Of a stretch of DNA of 64,000 nt, positions 1 to 12,409 are shown piece after piece (the stretch's first letter is position 1; the number at the start of each line of letters is the position of its first letter). Source of the DNA: Archilochus colubris (lineage: Eukaryota; Chordata; Aves; Apodiformes; Trochilidae); assembly GCA_023079485.1 (NCBI GenBank), contig CM041115.1, positions 47,024,156-47,088,155 of the forward strand, written 5' to 3'. The position numbers were made by a program, and so were the translations under genes. The notes beneath the pieces were generated by a model. The model searched no databases, was not told the DNA's origin, and was given only the letters and a program-made list of their open reading frames with translations.

Positions 1-3000
1 CTTTCCAAAGACACTCTTTGACCAAGGTCTGCATTAATTGGTGCAATGTTTCATTGCTCTTTAATGGATGTTTAAACAACAAGGCCTTTGCTAATGCATT
101 TTGTAGCTGCATACTAAGATCAATGCTAAGACACTACCACAAGCATAGTCTGAAACAAACCGATGATAAATAATCTATTGCTACTCCCGTTATCAAACAT
201 TGGCTTGCAACTGAATAGCTTTTATGTGTTCCCGCTAGACTTGCCAGACATTCATTTAGTCCCCAGGAAAGAGGTAGTGAGCAAAATGGAGGAGTAGGGG
301 TGGTCTGATATGGACAGTTTCTCTATGGACAGTCAGGGAAGTTTAACTGGTTGATCTGGCCAGGGAGCTCTGGATGAACTGCACCATGGGGCAGACACCA
401 ACCAGGCAGCATTCAAACATCAGAGAGAGAGAATTAAACAAAAAGTGCAATTGTCCACCCAATGGTTCAAGAGTAAAAGCCTATCTGGGCCCTTCAAGTC
501 ACAAGAAGAATGGGTTAAAAAAATCATGATATAAAACAACAACAAGGAATATTTATGCATGCTTTTTAGTCTGGGAGCCTCCAGCTTTTGGTATTTTAAG
601 TCTTCCCACAAAAGCAATGAGCCTCCACACAGCTGCTGCATCTGGATCTTTAAGGTAACCAACAAGTGCTTGGTTTTGCTAACAATTTAACTGTAAATTA
701 GCAACACTGCAAAAATTATTTGAAAATCCTAAGGTGCCTTTTTGTACAGAGTACCTGCGGATATGTGATCTAAGTCAAATCTTAAGTTTTACATAGAATA
801 TGTTAAAAAAAATTACTTTTTCTTAGAAGCTAGTTTTATGGCATGAGCTTAACCTTATGAGAAGGATGCTGATTAGCAAGGAATCTATCCTGGAAACCTC
901 ACATGAAACTGTAGTCCTGAGGGTGGTTTTAAAGGTAGGCAGGGAACTGGCATGTGCAAAAATGTGGCTCAGGTATTTTCCTGGTCATATCTTTTGCTCC
1001 AGCCCTAGCAGCTCCCCAGCAATTTGTTCTGTGTAAATCCCCCCCACCGAACTGAGATCTGTAATGATGAACACTCATTGTTACAAATGATACAAGGCTT
1101 ATCTCAGTGAAATATTTTATCTCGAAAATGAAACAGATGCCGCATGAATTGATCTTTGATGATTTCACAAAGGCCTCAGGTGATACTAAAAAACAGGGGC
1201 AGGGAATGGAGACAGGAATGGGATAAAAATGGGATGGAGGCATGAGGAAATCCTGGCTGTGGTCCTCCTATAGAACATGAGACCTCAGGCTATTCTAGAC
1301 TATCCTGCCAAATTAAGGCAATGATGAACATGTTGGGACAGTGCCAGCATTCTTCATGTTTTTTCCAGCTATTTATGCTGAGAGCATTTCCTCTTGAACA
1401 CAAAGAAAATGCCTAGAAGGCAGAGCCTAGAGAAAATCTCTAATGCTTCTCTATCTTTTGGCACCCAACCACTACCGAATTTTTAACTGCTCAGATTTAA
1501 TTACCTTCATCTGTGAACGTCATGATCAATATCTAAGATGCTCTATAAAAGTTCAAATCTCATTTGAAATGAAGCATTGCTCTTTTGTTATGGTACTTAA
1601 GACTTTTCTACATTTCTACATATGCTGTGAGTCAACCACTAGACCTTGGTCATTAAGAATCTATGAGAAGAATTACCTTTATTGTGATAAAAGACTCAGT
1701 CCTAAACATAATGATTATACAAATAAATATGCTATTCTGAGATAATGTGAAATTGCAACTTTCTTTCAAGTCAGCATCAGGGCTACCTATTTCACTTATT
1801 AACTATTTATTTATAGGAAATACAGTTTGGAAAGTACTTCAGGTATTAGAAAAATACTTAAAATATTCAGTAGAATATATAAAGAGATTTTAGCATCAAA
1901 GAAAGTGTAAAGCCCAGATATGTTTTCCTTTAGGCTTTGATTTGACTTACATAAAACAGACAAAAAATTCTGTCCTGTGCGCTGCGGTACTACCTATATG
2001 TTATGGTCAGCCACATCACAGTGATTCCTGCATTCCTAAGTCTTGCTGTATTTTCTTCTGCATCTGCTTCCAAAATCTAATTCCAAATTTCTTGCCATCT
2101 CATCCAGTGCCAGCACACCATCCAAACTACCAACAGACTTTAAACAAATTAGTCTTTTACCTTCATGGAAAAAATTATGTTAGGTGATTATACCAAAGGA
2201 AGTTCTGTGCAAGACCAAATAAAAAAGGAGACCACTTTTAGTATCTCATTTTTTAACTTAATATGAGTCTTAACTTTAGTATGAGTCACAAGTCATTGTG
2301 ATTGCAAGGGATTTATCCAGGCTTAGGAAGCACAGTGACTGTCTGTGTTCAAGAACAACTTCTGGACATACTTTTGATGCAGAGAAATTGAATGAATGAA
2401 AACTGTTTGGAAAGCAAATAGAGATGAAAATGTAGCTCCAACTGGAACAAAAGCTCCATGGAGGTTTAAACTACTGGCTAGGTGGTTGGGGCCAGGCAAC
2501 TTTTGACTTTGCTGTGCCAGACACAATAATCTTGGGCTGGCTATTCTGACACAATCTCTTCACCGTAGCCAGTGGTTGTTCAGGATTATTTTACCTGCAA
2601 TCAGCCAGTCATCTGAAATTGACAGGACACAGATTCTAAGCCAGTCAGTTGTATTTCTCCATTTAACAGGATATACAAGAGCCACTCTGAGCCCTCCTCA
2701 CAATGCACCTTGAACTGACGATAGCACACCTACTCATAGGGAAGAGACAGGTAACTTCTTTCAGTCTCAAGAGAGGATGACTTTAGGGAAATCACATATC
2801 ACAGCACTCAAAGAAACATGATCCTCACCAGTCATGTAAACTTTTGAATAATTAATAGGGACTGGGTTGGCACTGAATAAATTCCTGAGACACAATCTGC
2901 AGTAATGCAGCTATAAAGGCCTCAAAGAATTCAGAGGTTTCTGCACACCACCAATTGATGTTACTTCCCCCCTCAGTGCTATGGTCACTGGCCTTCTAAA

Positions 3001-3910
3001 ATAACTACCAAGAAGCTATTTCTGTTTACTCTGTCCTTTTACAGCTCACTGGAGTGAGTGTAAAAGCCAGAAGAACAACTTAGGCGTAGAGGGCCTACTG
3101 ACTTCTAGACTTTATGTTCTAACCATAAATCCTTCTGAAAGTCTCTCAGCATGCAATATCTCCAGCTCTGAAATAGTGAACCAATGTACTTAATCCAGAA
3201 TAATGCTGACACTAGAAAAAGTCAGGTAAACATATTTATACATGTAGTTTCCAGCTCCTGATACCCAGCTGCTTGTCTCTGACTTGTCTTTGAATGCTCT
3301 CCATCTTCCATTTCCTCTTATCCTATGGAAGAACACTGAAATACTGGGTTCTAAAAATACCTGTCCTTTAGTTAATTCTGTCAGGGCACTAGGTATATGG
3401 ATGTGCTTCCCAGAAGGGGCATATCACCTTTGCCAACAGAGGACATTGGCTTAAGATACCAACACATCAGAAAGAAGGGGTGCAAGGGTCCCTTCTCCTC
3501 ATAGAACATAAGGCAGGAGGAGCAGGAGGGGGTTGTTAGACAAACACAGTCTCTCACAACTTTGAACACATTTATGGGGCAGTTCATCTGGGAGGACTAC
3601 ACCTACAAGACATCCATTATTCTGTTTCCCAGGAAATCCCAAACACTGCCTAACACTCCTCAGAGATGATGCACAGGAAAAGAAGCATAAGAGGATAAAA
3701 GTTGGCAGGATTTAATTTTACACTGGGGTCTTGATTTAATACTAATAAAGCTGCACAGGAATTATTATCAGGAACTTGTACTATTCTCACAGTTTTTCAC
3801 TGGTGCACAAATATAATACTTTTGCAAAGTGGGTAATATATTTATTTTAAAATTAATACGTTGCACTACTGACATAATTTGCCTATGACAGATCATACCA
3901 TGATTCACAA
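1..3910. other. no gene seen, AT-rich intergenic
   Basis: No open frame over about 105 codons and no recognisable repeat. The first 240 bases have homeodomain-like TAAT and ATTA cores and could be a conserved element, but that cannot be judged without alignment. Confidence 0.6.
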
Positions 3911-4260
3911 AGTCACAGAATTTCATTACAGTGTGGGTTGGAAGTGATGTCTCAAGATTATCTTGTCCAACCCCCTTGCTCAAGAAGGACCACCGACAGG
4001 CGGTTGCCCAGGACCACACCCAGATGTTTTTTTTGTATTCTCAAGTATGGAGACTCACAGCCTTTCTGGGTTACCGGTGCCACAGCTTAATCACCCTCAC
4101 AGGCAAAATGTGTTTCCTAAATTTCACACCTGTTTGAATTTTTAAAGACTTGCTTGGTGAATCCATGCTGACTGTGGCTGTTGACTTTCTTGCCCTCCAT
4201 TATGCCTGGAAATGGTTTTCAGGACTACTTGTTTCATTACTTTCCTAGGAAAATAGAAGC
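3911..4260 (-). mobile_element. CR1 LINE fragment, 3' end
   Basis: Read on the minus strand this ends in the CR1 3' terminal region. On the plus strand it starts 'tcacagaatttcatt', followed by 'gggttggaagtgatgtctc' and 'cttgtccaaccccc', the reverse complement of the usual CR1 3' UTR. Homology appears to run on to about 4260 ('gaatccatgctgac' and 'ttgcctctaag' lie at its far edge). It is old and diverged. Confidence 0.75.
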
Positions 4261-5759
4261 AAGAACCTTGCCTCTAAGTTTTAGCCATAAAATGCACCTC
4301 TTAATGTTGTTGTGATTTCCCACACTGAACCAGATGCCTTTGGGACAGGGGACAAGTGGACCTCATTGTTTGAGCAGCTGAGTAGTGAAGCTCCTTCCGG
4401 TATCACTTTGGAGGAAACGAGAGGCAAAAAGGATGTACTAAAAGAGGCTTACTATGAAAAGGCACAGGATGGCAATCCTGTCACATTACAGAGTGCAGAG
4501 GGATTTCCGTGACTCTCTGGCTACTACTTACATTGAGATTTTTTTTCCAAAGTACAAAAACATCCTCTCTGTGTTTGGCTGGCTTTCCATTCTCTCTCTT
4601 TTTAATCTGACTGCACATTATCTCTTAGTTGTGTTCCCTCCTCCTTTTTCATAACCCTGCAGTGAGGAGACACATTCTTCCCCTCATATCCTTTTTCCAT
4701 TCCTCCTGGTATTCAGACACTTCTATTAAAATCTCATCTAACTTCATTATTTTTTAAATATAAAAGGGAAAAATCTATTCCCTCTCCATTGCACTAATTT
4801 ATTTCTTGACTACATACATCATTCAAAACCATAGGTCAATTGTACAAGAGCAAGATGGAAATTCAACTTGCACATCACATCTACTACCCCTTCTGGGCTA
4901 TGTGGCAGGGAAACCATACTAAATATAGAAATTAAATAGCTTCCATAGTTAATCTAGATTAAATTAAAATTTAAATATTGAAATTAAATAGCTAATGTGG
5001 CATTTAATCAGTAAACTAATGGGATCATGTTCCAAAGTATGAAACAGAAAATGGAACATTCAATATTTTCCCCCCCAGAGCATGACTTTTAGGCTCTCTA
5101 TCAGTTTTTGCTTAGGTGCCAAGAATTCCTTTCATACAATTTACCAGACAAAATACTTTTCTGTCACAGGAAGTCTTGGCCACAGCCCAGCAGATCTACT
5201 GCTGCTGGATCTCTTCTGGCATTTACAGCACCTGGCACAGGACCACACACTGGCTGAAAATCAAATAGGGAGACACTGCAAAAGCAAACCCACTGCCAGG
5301 CCAGCAGCAGTTTGGCACCTGGCATGAGCTGCTCCACAATTATTTAAATCTAAATCTCCCCAGATCATCTGCTATGTTGAGGGGCATTCCTCCTGTGCGG
5401 ATGCTGCTGTTAACTTGTTCTTCCACAGATGTCTGCAGCAAACAGCAGATTAAATACTTTATACCACCCCAAAAAGTGCTAGAAACACAGTGCCACTCAG
5501 CCAAGGAGCTGCCCCTTCTGTCCCCTCTCCTGGATGCTGCTGTGACTCCTTCCTGACATTGGACATCTCTGTGCTTTTGGGAGCACCCCCTCATCTCATT
5601 GGGATCCAGAAGTTCCCAGTTCCCCCTAAGCCCTGCCTACCCTGTGGGTGGTAACTATGCAGCCCCATGGCAGCTGGGCATGGGAAAAGGTTCTGGTGAG
5701 CCTGTCACCAATGGAGGTAGCAACCCTCATTCCTAAAAGCTTTATAGACTCCTCTCCAT
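4261..5759. other. no gene seen between two CR1 copies
   Basis: It contains a protein-like but unrecognised 66-codon plus frame at 4312-4512. A 14-bp repeat, gaaattaaatagct, occurs at 4928 and 4979 in an AT-rich stretch. Confidence 0.5.
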
Positions 5760-6395
5760 CACAGAATCATAGAATTGCTCAGGCTGGAAAAGACTTTCAA
5801 GATCATTGAATCCAACCTTGTCCTAGCCCTATCACTCTATTTCTGATAACCCACCACTAAACCACATTCCCAAACACCGCATCCAGATGGTTTTTAAACA
5901 TATTCAGGAGTGGACACTCAATCACCTTCCTGCAGAGCCTGTTCCAGTGCTTAACAGCCATTTCTCCTGATATCCAATCTAAACCTCCCCTAATGAAACT
6001 TGAAGCCATTTCTCCTTGTCCTGTCATCTGTCACCAGTGAGAAGAGACAAACCCCAGTCTCACTACAATCCCCTTTCAGGTATTCTGATAAGTGATAAGG
6101 TCTCCCCTCAGCCTCCTTTTCCCCAGACTAAAAAGCCCCAACATCCTCAGTTGCTCCTCATAGGGGATGTTTTCCAGTCCCTTCACTGGCTTTGTTGCCC
6201 TTCTTTGGACTTGCTCCAACACCTCCATGTCTCTTTTGTACTGAGGTGCCCAAAACTTGACAAAGTACTCAGGTGTGGGGCCTCACCAGTGCTTAGTACA
6301 GGAGCAGGATCACTTCCCTAGTCCTGCTAGTCACACAGTTTCTGATAAAAGCCAGAATGCCATTGGCCCTCTTGGCCACCTGGGCAAGCAGTATC
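5760..6395 (-). mobile_element. CR1 LINE fragment, 5' truncated
   Basis: On the plus strand it begins 'cacagaatcatagaattg', the reverse complement of the CR1 3' tail, followed by 'ttgaatccaaccttg'. It continues through remnants of the end of the CR1 ORF2 reverse-transcriptase protein ('ctcttggccacctgggcaa'). The reading frame is broken. The 5' truncation lies at about 6395, next to a short direct repeat. Confidence 0.9.
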
Positions 6396-6425
6396 ATAGT
6401 ATGGTATGTAAGTATCATAGTATGG
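6390..6425. repeat. 15-bp direct repeat, 21-bp period
   Basis: AGTATCATAGTATGG occurs at 6390-6404 and 6411-6425, separated by six bases. It sits exactly where the CR1 copy is truncated at its 5' end. Confidence 0.85.
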
Positions 6426-8990
6426 GTACAAAGATCTGGAAACCTCACAATGCTTCCACACCACATTCCTATATAAACTTCATGGCTTCTGCTCCTTGCA
6501 GTCCAGATAATGGGCATGTTTGCATTCCCCAAACAAGCTGCATTCTTTAAAGTACCCCAAAGCTCCCAGATTATTTTTTCACAGTATTGCTAATTTCAAA
6601 GGCCCACAAAGTGTTCTCCAAAGTATATTCCTGCTCCCAGATGCTTTAATAATTTATAACATCAGCAAATCACAGTGTTGGCACAGAGATGCTTTAATTT
6701 TAAGCTGCTGTAAATCTGGACCAGATACATTCTGCTGGGCCAAATGAAAGGCAAACAACAGTAACACGACAAGACAGCTGAAATATTCAGTACATTTGGA
6801 AAGGTGCTTGGAAACTTGGATATTTCACAATTTATGCATCACTTCTGCAGATGCTTAAGGAGGATCTGATTTGGCTGAACACAAAAAAAAAGATGTTAAT
6901 AAGGTCTAAAGTATCTATGTATTTACAGTACATAACACAATGTTACATAAGACAGCAAACTCCTCAAGAAGATCATATCCATTTGTGTCAAAATATGCTG
7001 TATAATTATAAAGTAATTCCTCTCATCTATTTTTAATCATGTCAGGCACATGTCAAAGAAACAAAAATGAAAGCAAAAAGACCACAGCTGAATAAACTCA
7101 TATAATGTTCCCTGTAGAGTGATAAAGGGCAGTCACAGACAGTCATCTCTGGGGTAGGACACTGCACGTTCCAAAAGCACAGAGAAACATTGTGTGTTGC
7201 TGTCCATTTGGGATGGAGAGTAGAGATGTAAGAGACAGAGAGCAGAAGACAGTGCCATGACTGCATGCTTAGTCTGTACAGGCAATTTTACCACCATCAG
7301 GAGAAGCTTTTAAGCAGTTAAATTTTTCTTTATTTTGGTGGAAGACAGAATATGTAAGTAAAGAAAACGTAAGAGTTTGTGCATAAGAAAAAGCAGCATT
7401 CCAACGAATGGGAAAAATGATATAAAATAATTTTTAAAATTACAGAACAGTCTGGTAAGATGAAGCACAGCATGTTGCACAGTTAGAGTTATTTTAAAAT
7501 CCCTGCAATTAAAAAGTAATCAATTCACAGATCAGAAATCAAAAGAACTATCTTTGCTTTTGTTCACATGAAAAAGAAGGTGTGATGGCTTCTCCTATCT
7601 GCACTTCGAAGAGCAAAAGGCATCACATTTAGACCACAAAGCTTTATCTCTATCTCCCATTATGGTTTTATACCAACCCTTCTCTAGTTTCCTTTGCTAG
7701 CCCCCTCCTAATATTAATACTGCCTTTCAGACACTGGCTTCACCTTTTTCTTTACCCTATCTCTCCCAGGGGCTGCTAGTATTCTGCCAACAAAACTAAA
7801 TGGTAGCTTACCTCTTCTTGTTTCTGATCACTTGGCTTAAAAAAAAAAAATGCCTATTGACTTTGACCTCCTAAAATGTGTATTTGACCTTCCATGTTTG
7901 GAATGAGAAATTAAAGATTCCCACATTGGAACTCTGAGAAATGCCAGGTGAATATCAGATGAACTGAAAAAGTAGAAAGGTGTTTCATCTAGACTATAGA
8001 GAATCTCACAAACAATTGCAGTGGGCTTCAGCACTTGAATATAAATATGCCTTTCAAAGAGAAGCATGTTTAAGCTCCAATACTAAAATAACTTTTAACT
8101 TTTGCGTATTGCTGGCAACTTAACAAAGCAGAAGTTTCCACTGGAGCCTAAAGCGTGCTTTGACAAAATCCCAGCCCGACTGGAGCACTGCTTTTAAAGG
8201 CATCATTGACAGTTCCCCACTGAAATCAAAGGATCATTACTTCACTAGGACTCCAAGGTGACTCCTTGTACAAAAGGTAACAAATATCTATGGCTTTGTC
8301 CATCTCTACTCTGCACCACATTCTCTGGCCTGCTTGGCATTAGTAGTGTCCCCTTCCCAAACTCACACGGTGAGGAGATGAGGGAAGAGGCTCTAAATGT
8401 GAGCACACACAGAGGGAATTCCTCCACAGATACAGTTCTGTCCTTGTCTGCTCTTTAGAAATGTTGTTGATCCCTGAAATAAAGCTGAGGATGAAGGAGC
8501 TTCACAGCCAGGTGTCCAGAGTGCCTTGCATCTTCCAGTGCCAGCCCCATGGCTGCCCATGCTGGCTGCACATCAGGGCAAGTCCCAAAAGGAGAAAATA
8601 TTTCAGTGGAAATTTCATCAGTTTTGTGTGTATTGTAAAGCTGATTTTAACCATTTTTCTACTCTTGATTCTTGCCCTTCTTGTCTAGATCATGTTTCCA
8701 CCAAATTCAAAGAAATCCTCACTACTAAACTCAACAGATCCACTTCACAACCACTACTAAACTTCTGATAGCAAAAATACAATCAGAATTGGCTTTACAC
8801 TTGAACTTGTGTTCCTGTCTTGTGTGATTTTAGCAAATATAGCACCCTACTACTCACAGCTAACTGGTCCCCTTTTTAATTCAAGTGACAGATGTCTGCC
8901 TTTTCAAGCTGATCTTTTCCCACAGCTGATGAGCTTTCTGTGGGCAAGAAGTTAGAAAAGCAAGCAGGGAGCTGTACTTTATGAAAATTT
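6426..8990. other. no gene seen, AT-rich intergenic
   Basis: Only short open frames (under 85 codons) and short A-runs (for example near 7838-7850). Nothing recognisable. Confidence 0.6.
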
Positions 8991-9097
8991 TGGTTTGTTT
9001 TTGTTTGGTTGGTTGGGTTTGTTTGTTGTTTTGGGGTTGGGTTTTTTTGTTGGTGGTGGTGGGGTTTTTTTGTTTGGTTTGGTAGGTTTTTTTTTCA
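8991..9097. repeat. T/G-only tract
   Basis: About 107 bases are almost entirely T and G, with G-runs of 3-4 ('ttggggttgggttttttt', 'ggtggtggtggggttttttt'). Four or more G-runs with long loops give weak G-quadruplex potential on the plus strand. Confidence 0.85.
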
Positions 9098-10452
9098 TGT
9101 AGCCACAGAGATAATTAGATTAGAGGTGTACAGAGATCAAATAACATGCATAAAGTTAGAGTAATTAAAGTGCAAGGTCTGGTTCCCAGTTCCCTACCCA
9201 GAGATAGAAGATGAAAAGCAATATTTGCAGAGATACTCAGCACTGGGAAAATTCTGCCCTCATCTCCATGTGATGAGGGACAGAGACAACAAAGAGAAAA
9301 AGAAGACAGCTGATAAACCCAGGTGAACTCTTGCTGTCTTTTAGAAGTGAAGGTCAATTAATTGTGAACATAATTATTTCCCCCTTAAAAAAAAATACTG
9401 CTGAAAAAGCTTTCATCTACCAAATGACCTGCTGATTAACAAACTGCAGGGGCTGCCCACTGTATTAAAATTGACTCCCATATTTTTATTTCGCAACGTT
9501 TCCATTTATTAATGGAAATGGCTGTCTGATCGGATTAAGCAGAGCAAAATAGCAAGAGACAAAAACCCCAAACAAGCTTGTTGTCAGCTGCCCTGATTGT
9601 CTGCCAAAGACACGAGTCCAGGAGAGTTCTGAGCTTTGCTCTGTTCTGCTGTGCTTCCTGGGATTTATAGAGTGCAGCAGCATTAATGAGCTCTGTTAGT
9701 CAGTCCCAAGGCACACTACATAAATCCCACAAACTTATAGGACAGCTTCTCCTCCAGGGCAGGGGAAGACCTGAGGGAAGTGGAGACCTGAGCAACCGGC
9801 TTCTGCGGAGAGAAAAGCTGATGAATGATGAAAATTACTTCCTTTTTTTTATTTTGCATTGCTGCCCTCAGGGAGAGATACACACCTGGCTTTCTTGAGA
9901 AGGCAAAAACCGAGGGTGAAGGTGGGGGGTAGGGTGGTTTAATTTGGTTTTGTTTGTGTTACTGTAGAAATGTGAAACCTACTTCACTAATCAAGCTACA
10001 TGTTGTCTAAAGCTCCAATTTGCCTGCAGCTTCAGCACTAATGTAGGAAAGCTGTGAGGCATTTTTATGCTTTCTACTCACATATGGCTATACGGTTGAC
10101 CTGATGCCTATAAAACTAATACTCCAGGAGATTGTGCCTGGAGGAGGATTTTAAAGGAGCCTTGCTGCATCTCCTCTTGCTCCCCTCCTCACCCTCCCAG
10201 TGTAAAGGGTAAACACTGAAGTAGGCATCTTCGGTCTTTTCTAGCAACTTGGACTAGCAATGGACCCTTAAGGCCAGTTTAACTCAGTGCTGCACTCACA
10301 AGGTGGCCCAAAGCAGGCTTTAATTAATTTTCCTTGAAGAATTAGTCACTGTGTGCTTACTGAGTCCACAATTTCTTGTTATCTTCTGTAGCATCTTACA
10401 CTGAGGTCTTCAGGGCTTGAATCCTCAGTCATCCCATCATTTTCAAGGGTGG
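9098..10452. other. no gene seen
   Basis: An imperfect palindrome TTCCATTTATTAATGGAA lies at 9499-9516. Nothing else stands out. Confidence 0.55.
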
Positions 10453-10869
10453 TCATGAAGGCCCAGGGGAAACATGTCTTAAATTTAGACTTAGTAAATC
10501 TCTGCTCTTTGTTACAGTTATTTTGCATCCACCAGATACTGGTTTATCAGACACAGATATTAATATATTTGCACTGAGGACCCTGACCTCCTGGGTCAGG
10601 TTAGGACTTATGATGTCTTCTCGTATTGTTAGTGTATCTGTGAAGAAATTATAACCTTGTTTTGCATGAGGACCACAGAAAGGATTGCAAGAAGGCATGG
10701 AAGCAGCAGGAGAGTCACATGGTTTATAAGGAGCTGACACAACTACTCGTTCATCTCCTCCACATCGCCATGTCTCACAAAACATGTATGCCATCCGGCT
10801 GAGGCAGAAGCCAGAAGAGCCCAACCACTTAATTTTTGGCAACAAACAATACTGTCTTATAGGGAACAT
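10453..10869 (-). other. unrecognised 138-codon open frame
   Basis: This is a minus-strand frame with mixed composition, cysteines clustered in its first half and a few CpGs in a CpG-poor neighbourhood. A splice-acceptor-like 'ttctggcttctgcctcag' precedes an internal Met (AYMFCETWRCGG follows). I do not recognise any domain. It may be an exon, a remnant or chance; no donor, partner exon or promoter is evident. Confidence 0.15.
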
Positions 10870-10997
10870 TAGGGTCTCTGACTAGTCCAACGAGGTCCCT
10901 CCTGAAGCACTTCAGTGTTCTATATGGTGTGAAACCTTCTAATGTAATTATTTTTGTGGCTTCTCTACCTAGAGTCACAGAAATAAGCTTCCCAAAT

Positions 10998-11073
10998 GAA
11001 AAAAAAAAACAAACAAAAAAAACAACCAAAACCCACAAAAAAACCCCAAACAAAAAACCCAAAACCCCCCAAA
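10998..11073. repeat. A/C-only tract
   Basis: An A-rich run broken by C groups that lengthen to cccccc at the right end. The other strand has several G-runs of three or more. It resembles the tracts at 9.0, 43.8, 55.6 and 59.8 kb. Confidence 0.85.
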
Positions 11074-11505
11074 TAACTGCAATTTCCACCCTGCACATGT
11101 TCTGACTGCCTTCTGTCCCCAGCTCTTCTGACACAATTTCCCCTCACCTTGGTTCCAGAATATGTTATCACTTCAGTCAGCAGTGAGCAGGAAATTCAGA
11201 AAAACAAAAAGCAATGAAATATCACCCTAAAATTGTTTTTCTCACCAGAATCTATGTGATAACATTTATAACAGGGGATGCTGCTCTGCTTACTGGAGAC
11301 CACCACATAATGGTTTTGCTTTGTTGGTGTTAGAGCAGAAAATACTGAGAATGAGGCCAAGCCAGACATTTCTGTGACTTGCGTTACTATAAGAAAAGCT
11401 CTGATGAAAGCAAAGGGACAAGCATTAGAGGTGGGGAAACCCTCTCAAGACCTACTGATATCTGGGTTAGACACATCAAAATTGGTGCATGAGAAGAGAC
11501 CACAG

Positions 11506-11550
11506 GTATTTGTATTTGTATTTGTATTTGTATTTGTATTTGTATTTGTA
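11506..11550. repeat. (GTATTT)n minisatellite, about 7.5 copies
   Basis: A perfect hexamer array of 45 bases. In two plus and minus frames it spells alternating FV or IQ dipeptides, which explains those open frames. Confidence 0.95.
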
Positions 11551-12366
11551 GACCACAAATCAAGTTGCAATGGTATCTGTCCAAACCGTGCTGCAGAGCT
11601 GGTAAATCTCACCTGAGGGCAGGTAAATTAAGGTTACCTCTAAACGATTTGAGAAGGAACCTTATTTGTATCCAGGATGTTTCTGTCAACAAAGATAAAT
11701 TGTGCCAGACTACTGTCTGTCTTCATTTTCATTCCTGGTTGTCAGCGAGCACTGTCTTCTGCACAATGAGTCAGTACGGAAGCTCCATCAATCACCTTTT
11801 AGATCACAGGGTAGGCTTTACTGTGCTTGACTGAAACATTTAAATCATACCTTAATTCTAGGTGCATACAAAACCCATCTTCTAAATTGAATGCCTGTGT
11901 TCCCTGTAGAAGGTAACAAGATACAGGGACAGGTCAGCCTGCCTGAGACCAGATGTCATAACAGGATCCAGTTACACCGAGTGTTTTGACTGGGCTTAAT
12001 TGGCCGCTGAGCCAAGAGGGTCCTGGTTTAGTGGGTAAGCTCTATTTGCTGGTATTGAGGTAATGGCCTGATTTTGCACAACAGTGTAACACAGGGTATT
12101 TCTAACCTCTCTGAAAGCAGGCATGTCCTGGTTTTCCTGCATGCAGCCCTCTCCTTGGCTACAAAGTTTCCTCGAGCCTCCTGTGTCAATGACATTGAGG
12201 TTGGTTTGGACACTTCACAACACAAAATTTATGCATGTTCGGCCCTTCTGATAACTCAATGGCCAAGTAGCCATGAAGATTTATCTGTCTGATTCTGACC
12301 AGCAGCTATGCGGATAGGAAGAAAAGTCTCAAAATTACTCCATGTTGTGATGATTCAGAGCAGAGC

Positions 12367-12409
12367 TTTTTTTTATTTATTTTATTTTTAATTATTATTT
12401 TTTTATTTC
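12367..12409. repeat. T-rich low-complexity tract
   Basis: An almost pure T/A run with ttta and tttat units. Confidence 0.8.

Noticed and set aside
10582..10600. Seven-base hairpin CCTGACC-loop-GGTCAGG
   Set aside because: Short stem of a kind expected by chance in 64 kb; no supporting context.
11374..11616. Frame with FVFVFV repeats
   Set aside because: It is a translation of the (GTATTT)n array.
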